Translations under genes and position numbers: made by a program
Shown here: in pieces, positions 1-8,839 of the stretch
Layout of the letters: each line of letters opens with the position of its first letter
How positions within the stretch are numbered: position 1 is the stretch's first letter
Origin: Caballeronia arationis
GTDB lineage: Bacteria > Pseudomonadota > Gammaproteobacteria > Burkholderiales > Burkholderiaceae
Reading direction: 5' to 3'
Assembly: GCF_001544975.2 (NCBI RefSeq)
Contig: NZ_FCOG02000001.1
Coordinates: forward strand, 1 to 64,000
DNA length: 64,000 nucleotides
Notes under the pieces: model-generated
The model's input: only the letters and a program-made list of their open reading frames with translations
Database searches by the model: none
What the model was told of the DNA's origin: nothing

Positions 1-141
1 CGAGCGAAGGTGCTCGAAGGCGAGGTCAAGATGGAAAAGAACTACACGCTGGAACAGCACGAAATCGACGATGGCTATGTGCTGACGTGCCAGTGCCATC
101 CGGTGAGCGATCGCATAGTCGTGAGTTACGACGAACGTTGA
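1..141 (+). CDS. paaE: PaaE, phenylacetyl-CoA epoxidase reductase subunit (3' end only)
   Basis: Only the last 46 codons are in the window; the gene enters from the left. The visible part is the end of a plant-type 2Fe-2S ferredoxin domain, with the run EKNYTLEQHEIDDGYVLTCQ carrying the last cluster cysteine, and it closes with SDRIVVSYDER. PaaE is known to pass electrons from NADPH through FAD and 2Fe-2S to the PaaABC epoxidase that acts on phenylacetyl-CoA. The TetR gene two genes downstream fits a paaABCDE operon end. Only the C-terminus is seen, so a related PaaE-like reductase cannot be fully excluded. Confidence 0.85.
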   Translation, partial: RAKVLEGEVKMEKNYTLEQHEIDDGYVLTCQCHPVSDRIVVSYDER

Positions 142-252
142 TCGACATGAAGGTTGGCTTACACTAGGGCCGCTTCGTGCGGTCCTTTTGTTTTGTGGCC
201 TGCGTTTCGCACGCCTGCCTCCGGCCAGCTTTCGTCAGCGGACATCCCTACG

Positions 253-1077
253 ATGAGCATCATCCACGTCACCAACGGCGATCACGCCGCCGACACCCTT
301 CGCGAAGCGCTGAAGCTCGCGGGCCGCGACGAACGCGTCGTCGCGCTGAAGGACGATCTCGCGATCGGCCCGATCCGCAACGTCGACGACGCGCCCGACA
401 CGCGCGCCGCGTTCTGGCGTCACGTGCTCGCGCGCGACGGCATCGACTTCGAGGCCGAGTTCGAGCAGCAGGAAACGCAGTTGCAAGGCCTCGTGCGCAA
501 CGAGGCGCAGATCGTTGTCTGGCACGGCCAGAGCGCGTCGGATCAGCTTGCGCTCAGGCGCGTCGCCTATCATCTGCGCAATGCGCCGCAGCGGCTGAAC
601 GAAGCGAAACTGTCCGAACGCGATCTCCCCTTCGTCACCGACGCCGAGGGCCACGAGCGGCGTCGCGGCCGCAAGGACGGCGCGACGGCCGTCGGCATGT
701 TCTCGGCCGAGGAACTGCTCGCGAAGCTGCCGTGTGCCGCGCCGATCTCGGTGCTGCGCATCGGACGCCTCGCGCTCGAATGGCAAGAGGCGAAGCACGT
801 GAACGCAGAAACGCGGCGCTGGCAGGACAACACGTTCGTCGCGGGCACCTACGCGGAGATCGATGAGGCGATTCTCGTCATCGTCACGCCGGACTGGCAG
901 CCGGCGCGCCGCATCGCCGGACAGGTGATGGGCGCCGAATCCGGCTTCATGGTCAGCGATTCGATCGCCTTCTGGCGCTGCCGCGAGCTGGCGATGGCGG
1001 GACGGCTTAAACTTCGCGGCGAACCCGGCGACATCGTCAACGCAGACCTCCGGCGCAGCGCCGGCAACTCCGACTAA
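253..1077 (+). CDS. DUF1835 domain-containing protein
   Basis: A 274-residue cytosolic protein. The N-terminus (SIIHVTNGDHAADTLREAL) matches DUF1835 proteins, whose function is unknown; the C-terminal half, with EIDEAILVIV and MGAESGFMVSDSIAFWRCREL, looks like the DUF3658 partner domain. I chose the ATG at 253 because the domain begins there; an in-frame ATG at 154 would add a low-complexity leader. It lies 111 bp after paaE and 19 bp before the TetR gene on the same strand, so it may be transcribed with the paa genes. No catalytic residue can be named, and a link to phenylacetate metabolism is inferred from position only. Confidence 0.8.
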   Translation: MSIIHVTNGDHAADTLREALKLAGRDERVVALKDDLAIGPIRNVDDAPDTRAAFWRHVLARDGIDFEAEFEQQETQLQGLVRNEAQIVVWHGQSASDQLALRRVAYHLRNAPQRLNEAKLSERDLPFVTDAEGHERRRGRKDGATAVGMFSAEELLAKLPCAAPISVLRIGRLALEWQEAKHVNAETRRWQDNTFVAGTYAEIDEAILVIVTPDWQPARRIAGQVMGAESGFMVSDSIAFWRCRELAMAGRLKLRGEPGDIVNADLRRSAGNSD

Positions 1078-1096
1078 AAACGTATTCGACTTCTCA

Positions 1097-1702
1097 ATGG
1101 CCCGCACAAGAGCGCCCGATCACGACACCCAGCGCGAACAGATTCTCGAACTCGCCGCCGCCAAATTCGCCCAGACGAGCTATCCGAGCACCTCGATGGC
1201 CGACCTCGCCGCGGCGAGCGGCACGTCGAAGGCGCGCCTGTACCACTACTACGAGAGCAAGGAAGCGATTCTCTTCGATCTGCTCGACCGCTACACCAAG
1301 CGCCTGATGCTGATCATCGCGGAGGTGGAAGGCGCGAGCCAGCGACGCGGCCTCTCGGAGCGGGAAGCGTTTGCCGAACTGGTCCGCGCGTTTCTCGCGG
1401 AGTACGAGACGTCGCACAGCCGGCACGTGGCGCTGCTCAACGACGTGAAGTATCTCGAAGACGTCCAGCGCACGATCGTGCTCGACCGGCAGCGCGATAT
1501 CGTGGCCGCATTCGCCAGACAATTGGCGCGCGCCTATCCGAAGCGCGCGACGAAGGAAAACCAGACCGCGCTGACGATGATGGTGTTCGGCATGATCAAC
1601 TGGACATTCACCTGGCTCAAGCCGGGTGGAAAACTGGGCTATCGCGAGTTCGCGGAGCAGGTCGTCGACGTGATCGAGCACGGGCTCATCGGCGATCAGT
1701 GA
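1097..1702 (+). CDS. paaR: TetR/AcrR-family regulator, PaaR-like
   Basis: A 201-residue TetR-family repressor. The N-terminal helix-turn-helix spans about residues 10-57 (ILELAAAKFAQTSYPSTSMA, then TSKARLYHYYESKEAIL); the rest is the helical ligand-binding and dimer domain. In Burkholderia a TetR regulator at the end of the paa cluster represses phenylacetate genes and is released by phenylacetyl-CoA; I assign this role by position. It follows the DUF1835 gene by 19 bp with no clear Shine-Dalgarno sequence before its ATG, so translation may depend on the upstream gene. The ligand is inferred. Confidence 0.75.
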   Translation: MARTRAPDHDTQREQILELAAAKFAQTSYPSTSMADLAAASGTSKARLYHYYESKEAILFDLLDRYTKRLMLIIAEVEGASQRRGLSEREAFAELVRAFLAEYETSHSRHVALLNDVKYLEDVQRTIVLDRQRDIVAAFARQLARAYPKRATKENQTALTMMVFGMINWTFTWLKPGGKLGYREFAEQVVDVIEHGLIGDQ

Positions 1703-1921
1703 TTTGCTGCGCTACAGCACGGTGTTACAAATTGTGAACGTTGTTTTGAGACACATCCAATAAATCATTGATTTATAGCGATATTTTTATATTTGTGCAC
1801 CTTTTTAGAAGGTCGCTTCGAGGTCGTTTTAAGGGTTTTCCCGTATCCGAAGTTCACTAATCGGGTAAAATTCGTTTTGCGATGCAGCACGCGTCGCATG
1901 ACGAATCAAGGAGAACCCAAC

Positions 1922-2590
1922 GTGAACATCACTTTCAACCGCTTTGCCGCACCCATCGTCGCAGCCGACCGCGCGCTGCCGGATGCCGGTCGCCGGCCGG
2001 TTCTGGTTCGCGAGCTGTCTTCGGGCGACCGCGAGCGTCTCCTCACCCACTTTCTCACGCTCGACGAAGACGACCGCCTACTGCGTTTCGGTCAGATCGT
2101 GCCGGACCACGTGATCGACAACTACGTGCGCAACATCGATTTCGCGCGCGACACCGTGTTCGGCGTCTTCGACAACGAACTGCAACTGATCGGCGTCGGC
2201 CATCTGGCTTACCTGCCGGCCGAAGGCGACAAGCGCACCGCCGAATTCGGCGTCTCCGTGCTGGAGAGCGCGCGCGGCCGCGGCATCGGCACGAAGCTGT
2301 TCGAGCGCGCCGCCATCCGCAGTCGCAACACGCAGGTATCGATGCTCTACATGCACTGCCTGTCGCGCAACTCCACGATGATGCACATCGCCAAGAAATC
2401 GGGCATGAAGATCGAGTACGCCTACGGCGAAGCGGACGCGTATCTGTCGCTCACGCCAGCCGATCAGTCGAGCCTCATCGCGGAAATGCTGCAGGAGCAG
2501 GCAGCCTCGTTCGACTACGCGATCAAGCGCCAGGCGCGCCGTGCGTCGCAAATGTTCAATGCGTTCATGCCCACGGCGGACGCTGCGTAA
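1922..2590 (+). CDS. GNAT-family N-acetyltransferase
   Basis: A 222-residue predicted acetyl-CoA-dependent N-acetyltransferase. The core lies at about residues 60-150, with the acetyl-CoA motif A seen as FGVSVLESARGRGIGTKLFE (the R-G-x-G-x-G turn binds the CoA pyrophosphate). I start it at GTG 1922, which has AAGGAG at 1908-1913 eight bases upstream; a longer reading from 1793 lacks a ribosome site and covers AT-rich non-coding-looking DNA. It stands alone, with an AT-rich upstream region and a strong terminator downstream. Substrate unknown. Confidence 0.85.
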   Translation: MNITFNRFAAPIVAADRALPDAGRRPVLVRELSSGDRERLLTHFLTLDEDDRLLRFGQIVPDHVIDNYVRNIDFARDTVFGVFDNELQLIGVGHLAYLPAEGDKRTAEFGVSVLESARGRGIGTKLFERAAIRSRNTQVSMLYMHCLSRNSTMMHIAKKSGMKIEYAYGEADAYLSLTPADQSSLIAEMLQEQAASFDYAIKRQARRASQMFNAFMPTADAA

Positions 2591-2628
2591 AGTAACGCGG
2601 AGTTGGCGTTGTGAGCGGGACCAGACAA

Positions 2629-2658
2629 AAGGGCGGCCATGACCGCCCTTCTTCTTTT
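2629..2658 (+). terminator. Rho-independent terminator after the GNAT gene
   Basis: Perfect 8-bp stem AAGGGCGG (2629-2636) with CCGCCCTT (2643-2650), loop CCATGA, followed by a T-rich tract. It sits between the GNAT gene and the convergent Lrp gene that ends at 2690. Confidence 0.85.
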
Positions 2659-2689
2659 TGTGCTGCACCGACAACAACCGGCGACGGCG

Positions 2690-3190
2690 TCAGAGCAGCG
2701 GCAGCGCGGTCGTTTCCTTGATGCGTTCGAGCGAAAAGCTCGTCTTGACGTCGATCACCGACGGATGGTGCAGCAGCTGGTCCTGCACGAAGCGCGAAAA
2801 GTGCGCCATGTCTTCCACCTGAACGCGTAGCAGGTAGTCCATGTCACCCGTCATCGCGTCGCAGGCGACGACTTCCGGCCATGCGCGCACCGCCTCGCGA
2901 AACAGGTCGGCGTGTGTCGCGGGATTCGGCGAGCGCGTTCCGGCCGTCCCGCCGCGCTTCTCCAGCCGCACGTTCACATAGGCCAGCAGCCCGAGCCCGA
3001 GCTTTTGCGGATCGAGCAACGCCACGTAGCCCCGAATCACGCCGCTTTCCTCCAGCCGCCGAATGCGTCGCAGGCACGGACTGGGCGACAGATTCACCCT
3101 CTCCGCGATTTCCTGATTCGACAGCCGCCCGTTCTCCTGAAGAATGGCGAGAATCTTGCGATCGATCGCGTCAAGTTCGGTATCGGCCAT
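2690..3190 (-). CDS. Lrp/AsnC-family transcriptional regulator, probable hppD regulator
   Basis: A 166-residue Lrp/AsnC regulator. The N-terminal winged helix is clear (LDAIDRKILAILQENGRLSN, then SPSPCLRRIRRLEESGVIRG), and the C-terminal RAM effector domain runs from about residue 65 to 150. There is a short extra segment (GGTAGTRSPNPATH) in the RAM domain. The ATG at 3190 has GGAGA upstream. It is divergent from hppD across 137 bp, the usual layout for an HppR-type regulator that controls 4-hydroxyphenylpyruvate dioxygenase in response to an aromatic amino acid or its keto acid. The target and ligand are inferred. Confidence 0.85.
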   Translation of the reverse strand: MADTELDAIDRKILAILQENGRLSNQEIAERVNLSPSPCLRRIRRLEESGVIRGYVALLDPQKLGLGLLAYVNVRLEKRGGTAGTRSPNPATHADLFREAVRAWPEVVACDAMTGDMDYLLRVQVEDMAHFSRFVQDQLLHHPSVIDVKTSFSLERIKETTALPLL

Positions 3191-3327
3191 TTTCTGTCTC
3201 CGTTTTTTTAGAATGCAGCAGCAACTTGCGCAATCGTATTCATCGGCGATTTATTTCGCAAGCTTTCGTCGGGCCGGCTTGCGTACACTTCATCTCATTA
3301 TTTCTGCGCAGAGATGAAGGAGACGAG

Positions 3328-4431
3328 ATGACTTTTCAGGGCTGGGACCACCCCGTCGGCACCGACGGCTTCGAGTTCATCGAATACACCGCACCGGATC
3401 CGGTCGCACTCGGCAAGCTCTTCGAGCAGATGGGCTTCACCGCAATCGCGCGTCATCGTCACAAGAACGTGACGCTGTATCGCCAGGGCGAGATCAACTT
3501 CATCATCAACGCCGAGCCCGATTCGTTCGCGCAGCGCTTCGCGCGCCTGCATGGACCGTCGATCTGCGCGATTGCGTTTCGCGTCGCCGATGCGGGCAAG
3601 GCGTACCAACGCGCGCTCGAACTCGGCGCGTGGGGCTTCGACAACAAGACCGGCCCGATGGAACTGAACATCCCGGCGATCAAGGGCATCGGCGACTCGC
3701 TGATTTATTTCGTCGACCGCTGGCGCGGCAAAAACGGCGCGCAGCCGGGCAGCATTGGCGATATCAGCATCTACGACGTCGACTTCGAGCCGATTCCCGG
3801 CGCCGAACAGAATCCGGTCGGCCACGGACTCACCTACATCGATCACCTGACGCATAACGTGCATCGCGGCCGCATGATCGAATGGGCCGAGTTCTACGAA
3901 CGGCTCTTCAACTTCCGCGAAGCGCGCTATTTCGATATCGAAGGGAAGGTGACGGCGGTGAAATCGAAGGCGATGTCGTCGCCCTGCGGCAAGATCCGTA
4001 TCCCGATCAACGAGGAAGGCTCGGAGACGGCCGGCCAGATCCAGGAATATCTCGACGCCTATCGCGGCGAAGGCATCCAGCACATCGCGCTCGGCACCGA
4101 CGACATCTACCACACCGTTGACGGCCTGAACGTCGCGAAGATCGCGCTGCTCGACACCATCGACACGTATTACGAGCTCGTCGACCGTCGCGTGCCGAAT
4201 CACGGCGAATCAGTGGCCGAACTGAAGAAGCGCGGAATTCTGATCGACGGAGTCTCGGACGAAATCCTGCTGCAGATCTTCACCGAGAACCAGATCGGAC
4301 CGATCTTCTTCGAGATCATCCAGCGCAAGGGCAATCAGGGTTTCGGCGAAGGCAACTTCAAGGCGCTCTTCGAATCGATCGAACTCGACCAGATGCGCCG
4401 CGGCGTGCTGAAAGACACGACGACCAGCTAA
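3328..4431 (+). CDS. hppD: 4-hydroxyphenylpyruvate dioxygenase
   Basis: A 367-residue non-haem iron dioxygenase that turns 4-hydroxyphenylpyruvate into homogentisate in tyrosine catabolism. Two vicinal-oxygen-chelate domains are present. The three iron ligands can be placed at H173 (in TYIDHLTHNV), H252 (in GIQHIALGTDD) and E329 (in PIFFEIIQRKG). Start ATG 3328 follows a purine-rich GAAGGAG site. It is divergent from the Lrp-type regulator and ends at a strong terminator, so it is probably a single-gene transcript. Length and motifs are normal for the bacterial family. Confidence 0.97.
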   Translation: MTFQGWDHPVGTDGFEFIEYTAPDPVALGKLFEQMGFTAIARHRHKNVTLYRQGEINFIINAEPDSFAQRFARLHGPSICAIAFRVADAGKAYQRALELGAWGFDNKTGPMELNIPAIKGIGDSLIYFVDRWRGKNGAQPGSIGDISIYDVDFEPIPGAEQNPVGHGLTYIDHLTHNVHRGRMIEWAEFYERLFNFREARYFDIEGKVTAVKSKAMSSPCGKIRIPINEEGSETAGQIQEYLDAYRGEGIQHIALGTDDIYHTVDGLNVAKIALLDTIDTYYELVDRRVPNHGESVAELKKRGILIDGVSDEILLQIFTENQIGPIFFEIIQRKGNQGFGEGNFKALFESIELDQMRRGVLKDTTTS

Positions 4432-4443
4432 AGCTGGACACAC

Positions 4444-4486
4444 AAAAAAAGGCGAGCGATCGAATCGATCCTCGCCTTTTTTGTTT
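4444..4486 (+). terminator. Rho-independent terminator after hppD
   Basis: Stem AAAGGCGAG (4448-4456) with CTCGCCTTT (4471-4479); A-tract before and T-tract after, so it may work in both directions and also stop the minus-strand small gene that ends at 4535. Confidence 0.88.
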
Positions 4487-4534
4487 TTGACGGCTCATGC
4501 TGACAGAACAGGTGTCGAGCAGGCCGCCGGGTGA

Positions 4535-4738
4535 TTAGTCTTCCGCTTCGTCGTCGGCTTGCGACGCGTCCTGCCTGATGCTGCGGGCGTCCGCCACCTG
4601 CACGCGCAACTGCGCGACCTGCTGCGCGGGCGATGCGTTGATCTGCGAGGGGCTGGCGTTGCCGCCGCGAATGGGTGCGTTCATTGCGAAAAAGGCGGCC
4701 GAAACCATCAAAAAGCTCTGGATATGGCGCTGCTTCAT
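4535..4738 (-). CDS. Small exported protein of unknown function
   Basis: A 67-residue protein starting at ATG 4738 with AAGGAG just upstream. The first 20 or so residues (MKQRHIQSFLMVSAAFFAMN) form a signal-like segment, and the tail is rich in Q, A, D and E (QLRVQVADARSIRQDASQAD), ending DDEAED. It resembles the many small exported proteins of Burkholderiales, but I do not recognise a family. It is divergent from the oxidoreductase gene that starts at 5093 and convergent with hppD. Confidence 0.6.
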   Translation of the reverse strand: MKQRHIQSFLMVSAAFFAMNAPIRGGNASPSQINASPAQQVAQLRVQVADARSIRQDASQADDEAED

Positions 4739-5092
4739 TGTTTTCTCCTTCTGACTGCGTGCTACATGGGTACTGCTAGTGCTGCTTCGTGAAGCCTGAC
4801 TCCGAAATTCGGTACGCAAAAAGGTGCGCAAGCGGGAGGTTAGACAGGATACCGTCGGTCAGTTCCATCGACCGGTCGTTTTTACTTCTCGTAACATCGG
4901 TGCGCAAAAGCACTCGAAGACGTCAACAAACCGACATAAACTGAAAGAAGCGTGCGATTTTTCAGCGGGTTTTTACCACTGCCCGAAACGCGCGCGACTC
5001 GGCACACTCACAATCCCGGCCAACGCGTCCACAAGATGCAGCGGCCCACAGAATGCTTTGGTGATCCCAAACTGGGTGGAGGAGTACAAATA
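4739..5092. other. Intergenic region between the small exported gene and the Ior gene
   Basis: This 354-bp non-coding stretch separates divergent genes and must hold both promoters. The ribosome site GGAGGAG at 5078-5084 belongs to the oxidoreductase gene. No convincing small gene or structured RNA was seen; the short reading frames here are poor in coding character. Confidence 0.5.
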
Positions 5093-8000
5093 ATGAATGC
5101 CCCGCTAGACGCAGAACAAAGAGCTTCGCTAGAAGCCGCGCTGAAATCCGTCACACTCGACGACAAATACACGCTCGAACGCGGCCGCGCGTACATGAGC
5201 GGCATCCAGGCGCTGGTTCGCCTGCCGATGCTGCAGCAGGAACGCGACAAGGCCGCCGGGCTCAACACCGCCGGTTTCATCTCCGGCTATCGCGGTTCTC
5301 CCCTTGGTGGTCTCGACCAGTCGCTCTGGAAGGCGAAGAAGCATCTCGCCGCGCATCAGGTCGTGTTCCAGCCGGGCGTGAACGAAGACCTCGCGGCCAC
5401 GGCTGTCTGGGGATCGCAGCAGGTGAATCTGTACCCGAGCGCCAAATACGACGGCGTGTTCTCGATGTGGTACGGCAAGGGCCCGGGCGTCGACCGCTCC
5501 GGCGACGTCTTCAAGCACGGCAATTCGGCGGGTTCGTCCGCGCAAGGCGGCGTGCTGGTGCTCGCCGGCGACGACCACGCCGCGAAATCCTCGACGCTCG
5601 CTCACCAGTCGGAACACATCTTCAAGGCCTGCGGCCTGCCGGTGCTGTTTCCGTCGAACGTGCAGGAATATCTCGACTTCGGCCTGCACGGCTGGGCGAT
5701 GAGCCGCTATTCCGGCCTCTGGGTCGCGATGAAGTGCGTGACCGACGTGGTGGAATCGTCGGCTTCGGTCGACATCGATCCGCATCGCACGCAAATCGTC
5801 CTGCCGACCGACTTCACGATGCCCGACGGCGGTTTGAACATCCGCTGGCCCGATCCGCCGCTCGTCCAGGAAGCCCGCCTGCTCGACTACAAGTGGTACG
5901 CGGCGCTCGCCTACGTACGTGCGAACAAGCTGGATCGCATCGAGATCGATGCGCCGAACGCCCGCTTCGGCATCATGACGGCGGGCAAGGCCTATCTCGA
6001 TGTGCGTCAGGCGCTCGCGGACCTCGGTCTCGACGACGAAACCTGCTCGCGCATCGGCATTCGTCTGTACAAGGTCGGTTGCGTGTGGCCGCTCGAAGCG
6101 CAGGGCGCGCACAAGTTCGCGCACGGGCTCGAAGAGATTCTGGTGGTCGAAGAGAAACGCCAGATTCTCGAATACGCGATCAAGGAAGAGTTGTACAACT
6201 GGCCGGATGCGCAGCGTCCGCGCGTGTACGGCAAGTTCGACGAGAAGGACGGCGCAGGCGGCGAATGGTCAGTGCCGATGGGCAACTGGCTCCTGCCTGC
6301 TCACTATGAACTGTCACCCGCGATCATCGCGAAGGCGATCGCCACCCGCCTCGACAAGTTCGACCTGCCCGCCGAAGTGCGTGCGCGCATCGCGACGCGC
6401 ATCGCGGTGATCGAGGCGAAGGAGCGCGCGCTGGCGAAGCCGCGCGTCGAAGCGGAACGCAAGCCCTGGTTCTGCTCGGGCTGTCCGCACAACACGTCGA
6501 CGAACGTGCCGGAAGGTTCGCGTGCGATGGCGGGCATCGGCTGCCACTACATGACCGTGTGGATGGACCGCAGCACGAGCACGTTCAGCCAGATGGGCGG
6601 CGAAGGCGTCGCGTGGATCGGCCAGGCGCCGTTCACCAACGACAAGCACGTATTCGCCAACCTCGGCGACGGCACCTATTTCCACTCGGGCCTGCTCGCG
6701 ATCCGCGCGGCGATCGCGTCGAAGGCGAACATCACCTACAAGATTCTTTACAACGACGCGGTCGCGATGACGGGCGGCCAGCCGGTCGACGGCGTCCTGA
6801 CCGTGCCGCAGATCACGCACCAGCTCGCGGCAGAGGGCGCGGCGAAGATCGTGATCGTCACCGACGAGCCGGAGAAATACACGGCGAGCGTCGGACTGGC
6901 GCCGGGCATCGACGTGCATCATCGCGACAAGCTCGACGAGATCCAGCGCGGGCTTCGCGAGATTTCCGGCACGTCGATCCTGATCTACGACCAGACCTGC
7001 GCGACCGAAAAACGCCGCCGCAGGAAGCGCGGCGCGTTCCCCGATCCGGCGAAGCGCGTGGTGATCAACGAGGCAGTCTGCGAAGGCTGCGGCGATTGCT
7101 CGGTGAAGTCGAATTGCCTGTCGGTCGAACCGCTCGACACCGAGTACGGCACGAAGCGCCAGATCAACCAGTCGACGTGCAACAAGGACTATTCGTGCCT
7201 CAACGGGTTCTGTCCGAGCTTCGTGACGATCGAAGGCGGGCAGTTGAAGAAGCCGCAGGCGTCGAGCGTCGCGGGCGACGCGATGCCCGCCGTGCCCGAA
7301 CCGGACTTGCCCGAGATTGCACGGCCCTATGGCGTGCTCGTGACGGGCGTCGGCGGGACGGGCGTCGTGACCATCGGCGCGCTGCTCGGCATGGCCGCGC
7401 ACCTGGAGCAAAAGGGCGTGACCGTGCTCGACGTCACCGGCCTCGCGCAGAAAGGCGGCGCCGTGATGAGCCACGTGCAGATCGCGAACAAGCCCGCCGA
7501 CATCCACGCGACGCGTATCGCGATGGGCGAGGCGGATCTTGTGATCGGCTGCGATGCGATCGTGACCGCCAGCGACGAATGCGGTTCGCGGATGCAGCCG
7601 GATCACACGCGCGTCGTCGTGAATAGCGCGCAGACGCCGACTGCCGAATTCATCAAGAACCCGAACTGGCGCTTCCCGGGTGCGAGCGCCGAAGCCGACA
7701 TCCGCGCGGCGGCGGGCGAGCACGTCGCGATGGTCGACGCGAACCGCTTCTCCGTGGCGCTGCTCGGCGATGCGATCTACACGAACCCGTTCGTGCTCGG
7801 CTTCGCGTGGCAGCGCGGCTGGGTGCCGCTGCGTCACGAATCGCTCGTGCGCGCGATCGAACTGAACGCGGTGCAGGTCGAGAAGAATCTCGCGGCGTTC
7901 GAATGGGGACGTCGCGCCGCGCACGATCTCGAATCCGTTCGACGTATCGTGGGTTCGCTGGGACGCGCGCCGTCACAGGAAGGGTCGAGCAAGATCATCG

Positions 8001-8683
8001 CGCTGCACTCGCCGAAGGCGCTCGACAAGCTGATTGAAAAGCGTCTCGCGTATCTGTCGGACTATCAGAACGAGGCATATGCTGCGCGGTACGGACGTCT
8101 CGTCGCGCAGGTTCGCTCGGCGGAAGCGGAGCTTGACATCGGCGACGGGCAGTATGCGCTGACCGAAGCTGTCGCGAAGAACCTGCACAAGCTGATGGCC
8201 TACAAGGACGAGTACGAAGTGGCTCGTCTCTATGCCGATCCGGCGTTCGTCGAAAAGGTGAAGAGCAGTTTCGAAGGCGACTGGAAGATCAAGTTCCACC
8301 TCGCGCCGCCGGCGTTCTCGAAGAAGGACGCGAAGGGACACCTCGTCAAGAAGCAGTACGGCCCGTGGGTGCTGCCCGCGATGCGAGTGCTCGCGAAGAT
8401 GAAGTTCCTGCGCGGCACGGCATTCGATATGTTCGGCAAGACCGAGGAACGGAAGATGGAGCGTTCGCTGATCGTCGAGTATGAGGCGCTCGTGAAGGAA
8501 CTGGTCGCCGGGTTGACGCCGCAGAAGCTCGCATTGGCGATCGAACTGGCGAGTCTGCCCGATTCGATGCGCGGCTACGGCCACGTGAAGGACAACAACG
8601 TGCGGGCGGCGAAGACGAAGTGGGACGCGCTGCTCGCTCGGTGGCGCGATGGGCGTGGTGGCGAGGCGCGGCAAGTGGCCTGA
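5093..8683 (+). CDS. Fused indolepyruvate (arylpyruvate) ferredoxin oxidoreductase
   Basis: A 1196-residue fusion of the IorA- and IorB-type subunits. Known family members oxidatively decarboxylate indole- or phenylpyruvate to the arylacetyl-CoA using thiamine diphosphate. In order: N-terminal pyrimidine-binding domain (ISGYRGSPLGGLDQ), ThDP-binding domain with CSGCPHN at 461-467, 4Fe-4S region starting at C663 (CEGCGDCSVKSNC), the gamma domain with GVGGTGVVTIG near residue 752, and a C-terminal extension of the DUF6537 type from about 930. Start ATG 5093 has GGAGGAG upstream. A product such as phenylacetyl-CoA would feed the paa genes 5 kb away; this link is inferred. Confidence 0.9.
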   Translation: MNAPLDAEQRASLEAALKSVTLDDKYTLERGRAYMSGIQALVRLPMLQQERDKAAGLNTAGFISGYRGSPLGGLDQSLWKAKKHLAAHQVVFQPGVNEDLAATAVWGSQQVNLYPSAKYDGVFSMWYGKGPGVDRSGDVFKHGNSAGSSAQGGVLVLAGDDHAAKSSTLAHQSEHIFKACGLPVLFPSNVQEYLDFGLHGWAMSRYSGLWVAMKCVTDVVESSASVDIDPHRTQIVLPTDFTMPDGGLNIRWPDPPLVQEARLLDYKWYAALAYVRANKLDRIEIDAPNARFGIMTAGKAYLDVRQALADLGLDDETCSRIGIRLYKVGCVWPLEAQGAHKFAHGLEEILVVEEKRQILEYAIKEELYNWPDAQRPRVYGKFDEKDGAGGEWSVPMGNWLLPAHYELSPAIIAKAIATRLDKFDLPAEVRARIATRIAVIEAKERALAKPRVEAERKPWFCSGCPHNTSTNVPEGSRAMAGIGCHYMTVWMDRSTSTFSQMGGEGVAWIGQAPFTNDKHVFANLGDGTYFHSGLLAIRAAIASKANITYKILYNDAVAMTGGQPVDGVLTVPQITHQLAAEGAAKIVIVTDEPEKYTASVGLAPGIDVHHRDKLDEIQRGLREISGTSILIYDQTCATEKRRRRKRGAFPDPAKRVVINEAVCEGCGDCSVKSNCLSVEPLDTEYGTKRQINQSTCNKDYSCLNGFCPSFVTIEGGQLKKPQASSVAGDAMPAVPEPDLPEIARPYGVLVTGVGGTGVVTIGALLGMAAHLEQKGVTVLDVTGLAQKGGAVMSHVQIANKPADIHATRIAMGEADLVIGCDAIVTASDECGSRMQPDHTRVVVNSAQTPTAEFIKNPNWRFPGASAEADIRAAAGEHVAMVDANRFSVALLGDAIYTNPFVLGFAWQRGWVPLRHESLVRAIELNAVQVEKNLAAFEWGRRAAHDLESVRRIVGSLGRAPSQEGSSKIIALHSPKALDKLIEKRLAYLSDYQNEAYAARYGRLVAQVRSAEAELDIGDGQYALTEAVAKNLHKLMAYKDEYEVARLYADPAFVEKVKSSFEGDWKIKFHLAPPAFSKKDAKGHLVKKQYGPWVLPAMRVLAKMKFLRGTAFDMFGKTEERKMERSLIVEYEALVKELVAGLTPQKLALAIELASLPDSMRGYGHVKDNNVRAAKTKWDALLARWRDGRGGEARQVA

Positions 8684-8707
8684 AGTTCCCGCTTCAGGAA
8701 AAACAAT

Positions 8708-8735
8708 GGCGGTCCTTGCGGACCGCCCTTTTTCG
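8708..8735 (+). terminator. Rho-independent terminator after the Ior gene
   Basis: Perfect stem GGCGGTCC (8708-8715) with GGACCGCC (8720-8727), loop TTGC, then a T-run. Confidence 0.88.
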
Positions 8736-8749
8736 TTCTGCCAGCACGC

Positions 8750-8791
8750 TCGAAAAAGAAACGGCGAACCGGATTTCTCCGGATCGCCGTT
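8750..8791 (-). terminator. Rho-independent terminator after maeB
   Basis: A 13-bp stem with one mismatch, AACGGCGAACCGG (8760-8772) against CCGGATCGCCGTT (8779-8791). Read on the minus strand it is followed by TTTCTTTTT, which suits the end of maeB 48 bp upstream. Confidence 0.85.
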
Positions 8792-8839
8792 CGCGACCAT
8801 CACCTCACGCGCACCACTCGACGCGCGATCAGCCTTCGA

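Noticed and set aside
4824-5093. 89-codon frame upstream of the Ior gene
   Set aside because: It ends over the Ior start codon, lacks any domain and occupies the expected promoter region.
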